Shown here: positions 5,697-6,970 of the stretch, piece by piece
How positions within the stretch are numbered: the first letter of the stretch is position 1
How the letters are laid out: every line of letters begins with the position of its first letter
From: an uncultured Clostridium sp.
GTDB taxonomy: Bacteria; Bacillota; Clostridia; Lachnospirales; Lachnospiraceae
DNA: 6,970 nt
Direction: 5' to 3'
NCBI GenBank assembly: GCA_900551225.1
Contig: URUZ01000333.1
Span: 1 to 6,970 of the forward strand
Made by a program: the position numbers and the translations under genes
Notes under the pieces: generated by a model
Told to the model about the DNA's origin: nothing
Database searches by the model: none
The model's input: only the letters and a program-made list of their open reading frames with translations

Positions 5697-5705
5697 GAGG
5701 TGCAC

Positions 5706-6704
5706 ATGAAGAAAAGCGGTGGATTTAAGGAAGGCGGCAACTGGTACAAGGGGAATCTTCACAGCCACACCACTGATTCGGACGGAATGCTGACGCCCGA
5801 GGAGGATGCAGATCTGTTCCGTGAACATGGCTACAGTTTTCTTGGCATCAGCGACCATGATGTATATTCGGACTATTCGGGCCGGCTGAATAGGGAAGAT
5901 TTCATCATTATCCCGGCGGTGGAGTCCTCCGCCGTGCTGTGGGGGGACGAGTCCAAGACAGAGCGGCGCAAGGTCCACCATATTCATGGCGTGCTGGGCC
6001 CGGAATGTGTGAGGGCCCAGGCGGATCTGCCGCTTATGACCCATGGGGAGGAGATCCCGCCCCGGTTCTATTACGGAAGCTGGGACGGAGGGGCAGTGGC
6101 TCAGGAGATGAGCGATTACCTGCGCTCCAGAGGCTGTATCACCATCTACAACCATCCCATCTGGTCCCGGGTCCAGGAGAAGGACTTCACAGACGTTAAG
6201 GGATTCACCGGCCTGGAGATCTTCAATTATAATACCGTCAATGAGAGCGGCACAGGCTATGACGTTACATACTGGGATATGATTCTGCGCCAGGGAAAAC
6301 AGATTTACGCATTTGCTGCGGACGACAACCACAATGAGGGGCTGTTTGACGATGCCTGCGGCGGTTTTATCATGGTGAAGGCGGAGGCTCTGACCCAGGA
6401 GAAGATCACGGAGGCGCTGATGGAAGGGGAATTCTACTCCTCGGCCGGGCCGGAGATCTATGACTGGGGAACCGATGGAAAGGAAGCCTGGGTCAAATGC
6501 AGCCCGGTACGCCGGATCAATTTTATCACCGGAGGCAAGGTGAACAACGGTCTGACACGGATGTGCGAAAGAATAGAGGACGGCCTGGAGTGCGCCACAA
6601 TTCCATTAAATGGGAGTGAAACCTATCTGCGCATCGAGTGCACGGACATGTATGGAAGGACGGCCTGGACCAATGCCGTATTTCTGAATCAGGAAGAAGC
6701 ATAG
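5706..6704 (+). CDS. PHP-domain metal-dependent phosphohydrolase, CehA/McbA-like
   Basis: A 332-residue predicted cytoplasmic metallohydrolase. PHP metal-site motifs appear in order: GNLHSHTTDSDG (16-27, H19 and H21), SDHD (49-52), E73 in AVESS, the H91/H92/H94 cluster, NHP (149-151) and DDNH (206-209). These are the usual ligands for a di- or trinuclear metal centre that hydrolyses phosphoesters or related bonds. Residues about 245-325 look like the C-terminal beta domain common in CehA/McbA-like proteins. The substrate is unknown. The ATG at 5706 was chosen because AGGAGG (5695-5700) lies 5 nt upstream; a GTG at 5700 would overlap the Shine-Dalgarno itself. The gene follows an ABC ATPase remnant and precedes a membrane protein gene by 15 nt, suggesting an old transport/hydrolysis operon. 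With upstream genes lost, its present promoter is unclear; it may rely on read-through from tetR. Confidence 0.9.
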   Translation: MKKSGGFKEGGNWYKGNLHSHTTDSDGMLTPEEDADLFREHGYSFLGISDHDVYSDYSGRLNREDFIIIPAVESSAVLWGDESKTERRKVHHIHGVLGPECVRAQADLPLMTHGEEIPPRFYYGSWDGGAVAQEMSDYLRSRGCITIYNHPIWSRVQEKDFTDVKGFTGLEIFNYNTVNESGTGYDVTYWDMILRQGKQIYAFAADDNHNEGLFDDACGGFIMVKAEALTQEKITEALMEGEFYSSAGPEIYDWGTDGKEAWVKCSPVRRINFITGGKVNNGLTRMCERIEDGLECATIPLNGSETYLRIECTDMYGRTAWTNAVFLNQEEA

Positions 6705-6719
6705 GGACAGGGGGATGGG

Positions 6720-6970
6720 ATGAAAAGGACATTGCATTATGGGACCGCGGCATTAGGAATTGTCGGAACAGTGATTTACACCATGTTTGCGGTGATTGTG
6801 AAACAGGGGTTTACGGTCCGGGGCTATGGGGCCACGAGGTATGCCGTTGAGCGGGCGGGGAGTTGGTTCATGACCCGTCTGCACATACCGATGTTTCAGT
6901 TCGCTCTGGCGGCGGCGGGGCTTGTGGCCCTGCTCATGGCGCCGCTGGGGCTGGTTGCGGTCAGCAGAGG
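6720..6970 (+). CDS. Membrane protein of unknown function (partial, N-terminal 83 residues)
   Basis: An open frame begins at ATG 6720 and runs off the window. AGGGGG (6709-6714) lies 5 nt upstream, and the start follows the PHP stop by 15 nt, so the two are probably one operon. Two hydrophobic segments are visible: about residues 9-28 (ALGIVGTVIYTMFAVIV region) and about 60-81 (FQFALAAAGLVALLMAPLGL). They are separated by a polar, Arg-rich stretch predicted outside the membrane or at its surface. The pattern could be the start of a transporter permease or another polytopic protein; the family is not recognised from this fragment. Confidence 0.7.
   Translation, partial: MKRTLHYGTAALGIVGTVIYTMFAVIVKQGFTVRGYGATRYAVERAGSWFMTRLHIPMFQFALAAAGLVALLMAPLGLVAVSR

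Noticed and set aside
5502..6332. Long minus-strand open frame opposite the PHP gene (276 codons)
   Set aside because: It is the antisense of a clear PHP-domain protein with intact metal motifs, has no recognisable domain, and also crosses the tetR end and the ATPase remnant.

Overview
The window looks like chromosomal DNA of a Gram-positive gut-type Firmicute, most likely Clostridia/Lachnospiraceae. Shine-Dalgarno sites are strong (AGGAGG/AAGGAG) and promoters are sigma-A-like with AT-rich intergenic DNA. The gene types (PIN-PhoH ATPase, FCD regulator, PHP hydrolase next to ABC-transporter debris, [4Fe-4S] aldo/keto reductase) fit that group. The genus cannot be fixed from this sequence alone.

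Layout. At the left edge a minus-strand gene begins at 44 and runs off the window; only its signal-peptide-like first 14 residues are visible. It is divergent from a plus-strand gene for a PIN-PhoH ATPase (263-1654), and the 218-bp gap holds promoter elements and two inverted repeats. The PhoH gene converges with a minus-strand GntR/FCD regulator (1691-2371), with 36 bp between them. Next is a self-contained block, 2523-5528. It holds a minus-strand operon (ketopantoate-reductase-like pseudogene 4794-4239, iron-sulfur-type flavoprotein 4221-3673, ferredoxin-like aldo/keto reductase 3629-2523) and a divergent TetR-family regulator (4947-5528). Between operon and regulator lie two divergent promoters with overlapping -35 boxes and a perfect 12-bp inverted repeat over the predicted operon start, a likely TetR operator.

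Directly after the tetR stop codon, 5529-5696 reads as the last 55 codons of a polyamine-type ABC transporter ATPase (TOBE-like) with no start and no nucleotide-binding domain. Its stop overlaps the Shine-Dalgarno of a PHP-domain metallohydrolase (5706-6704), which is followed by the start of an unidentified membrane protein (6720 to the right edge). The simplest reading is that an older locus (FCD regulator, ABC transporter, PHP hydrolase, membrane protein) was interrupted, and that the TetR/redox block replaced everything between the regulator and the tail of the ATPase gene.

How the genes may work together (inference). TetR senses a small molecule and derepresses a redox operon whose flavoprotein and Fe-S aldo/keto reductase could pass electrons to an electrophilic or carbonyl substrate. 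The first gene of that operon is now broken. The FCD regulator probably once controlled the transporter/PHP genes. No RNA genes, CRISPR, intact insertion sequence or phage genes were seen.
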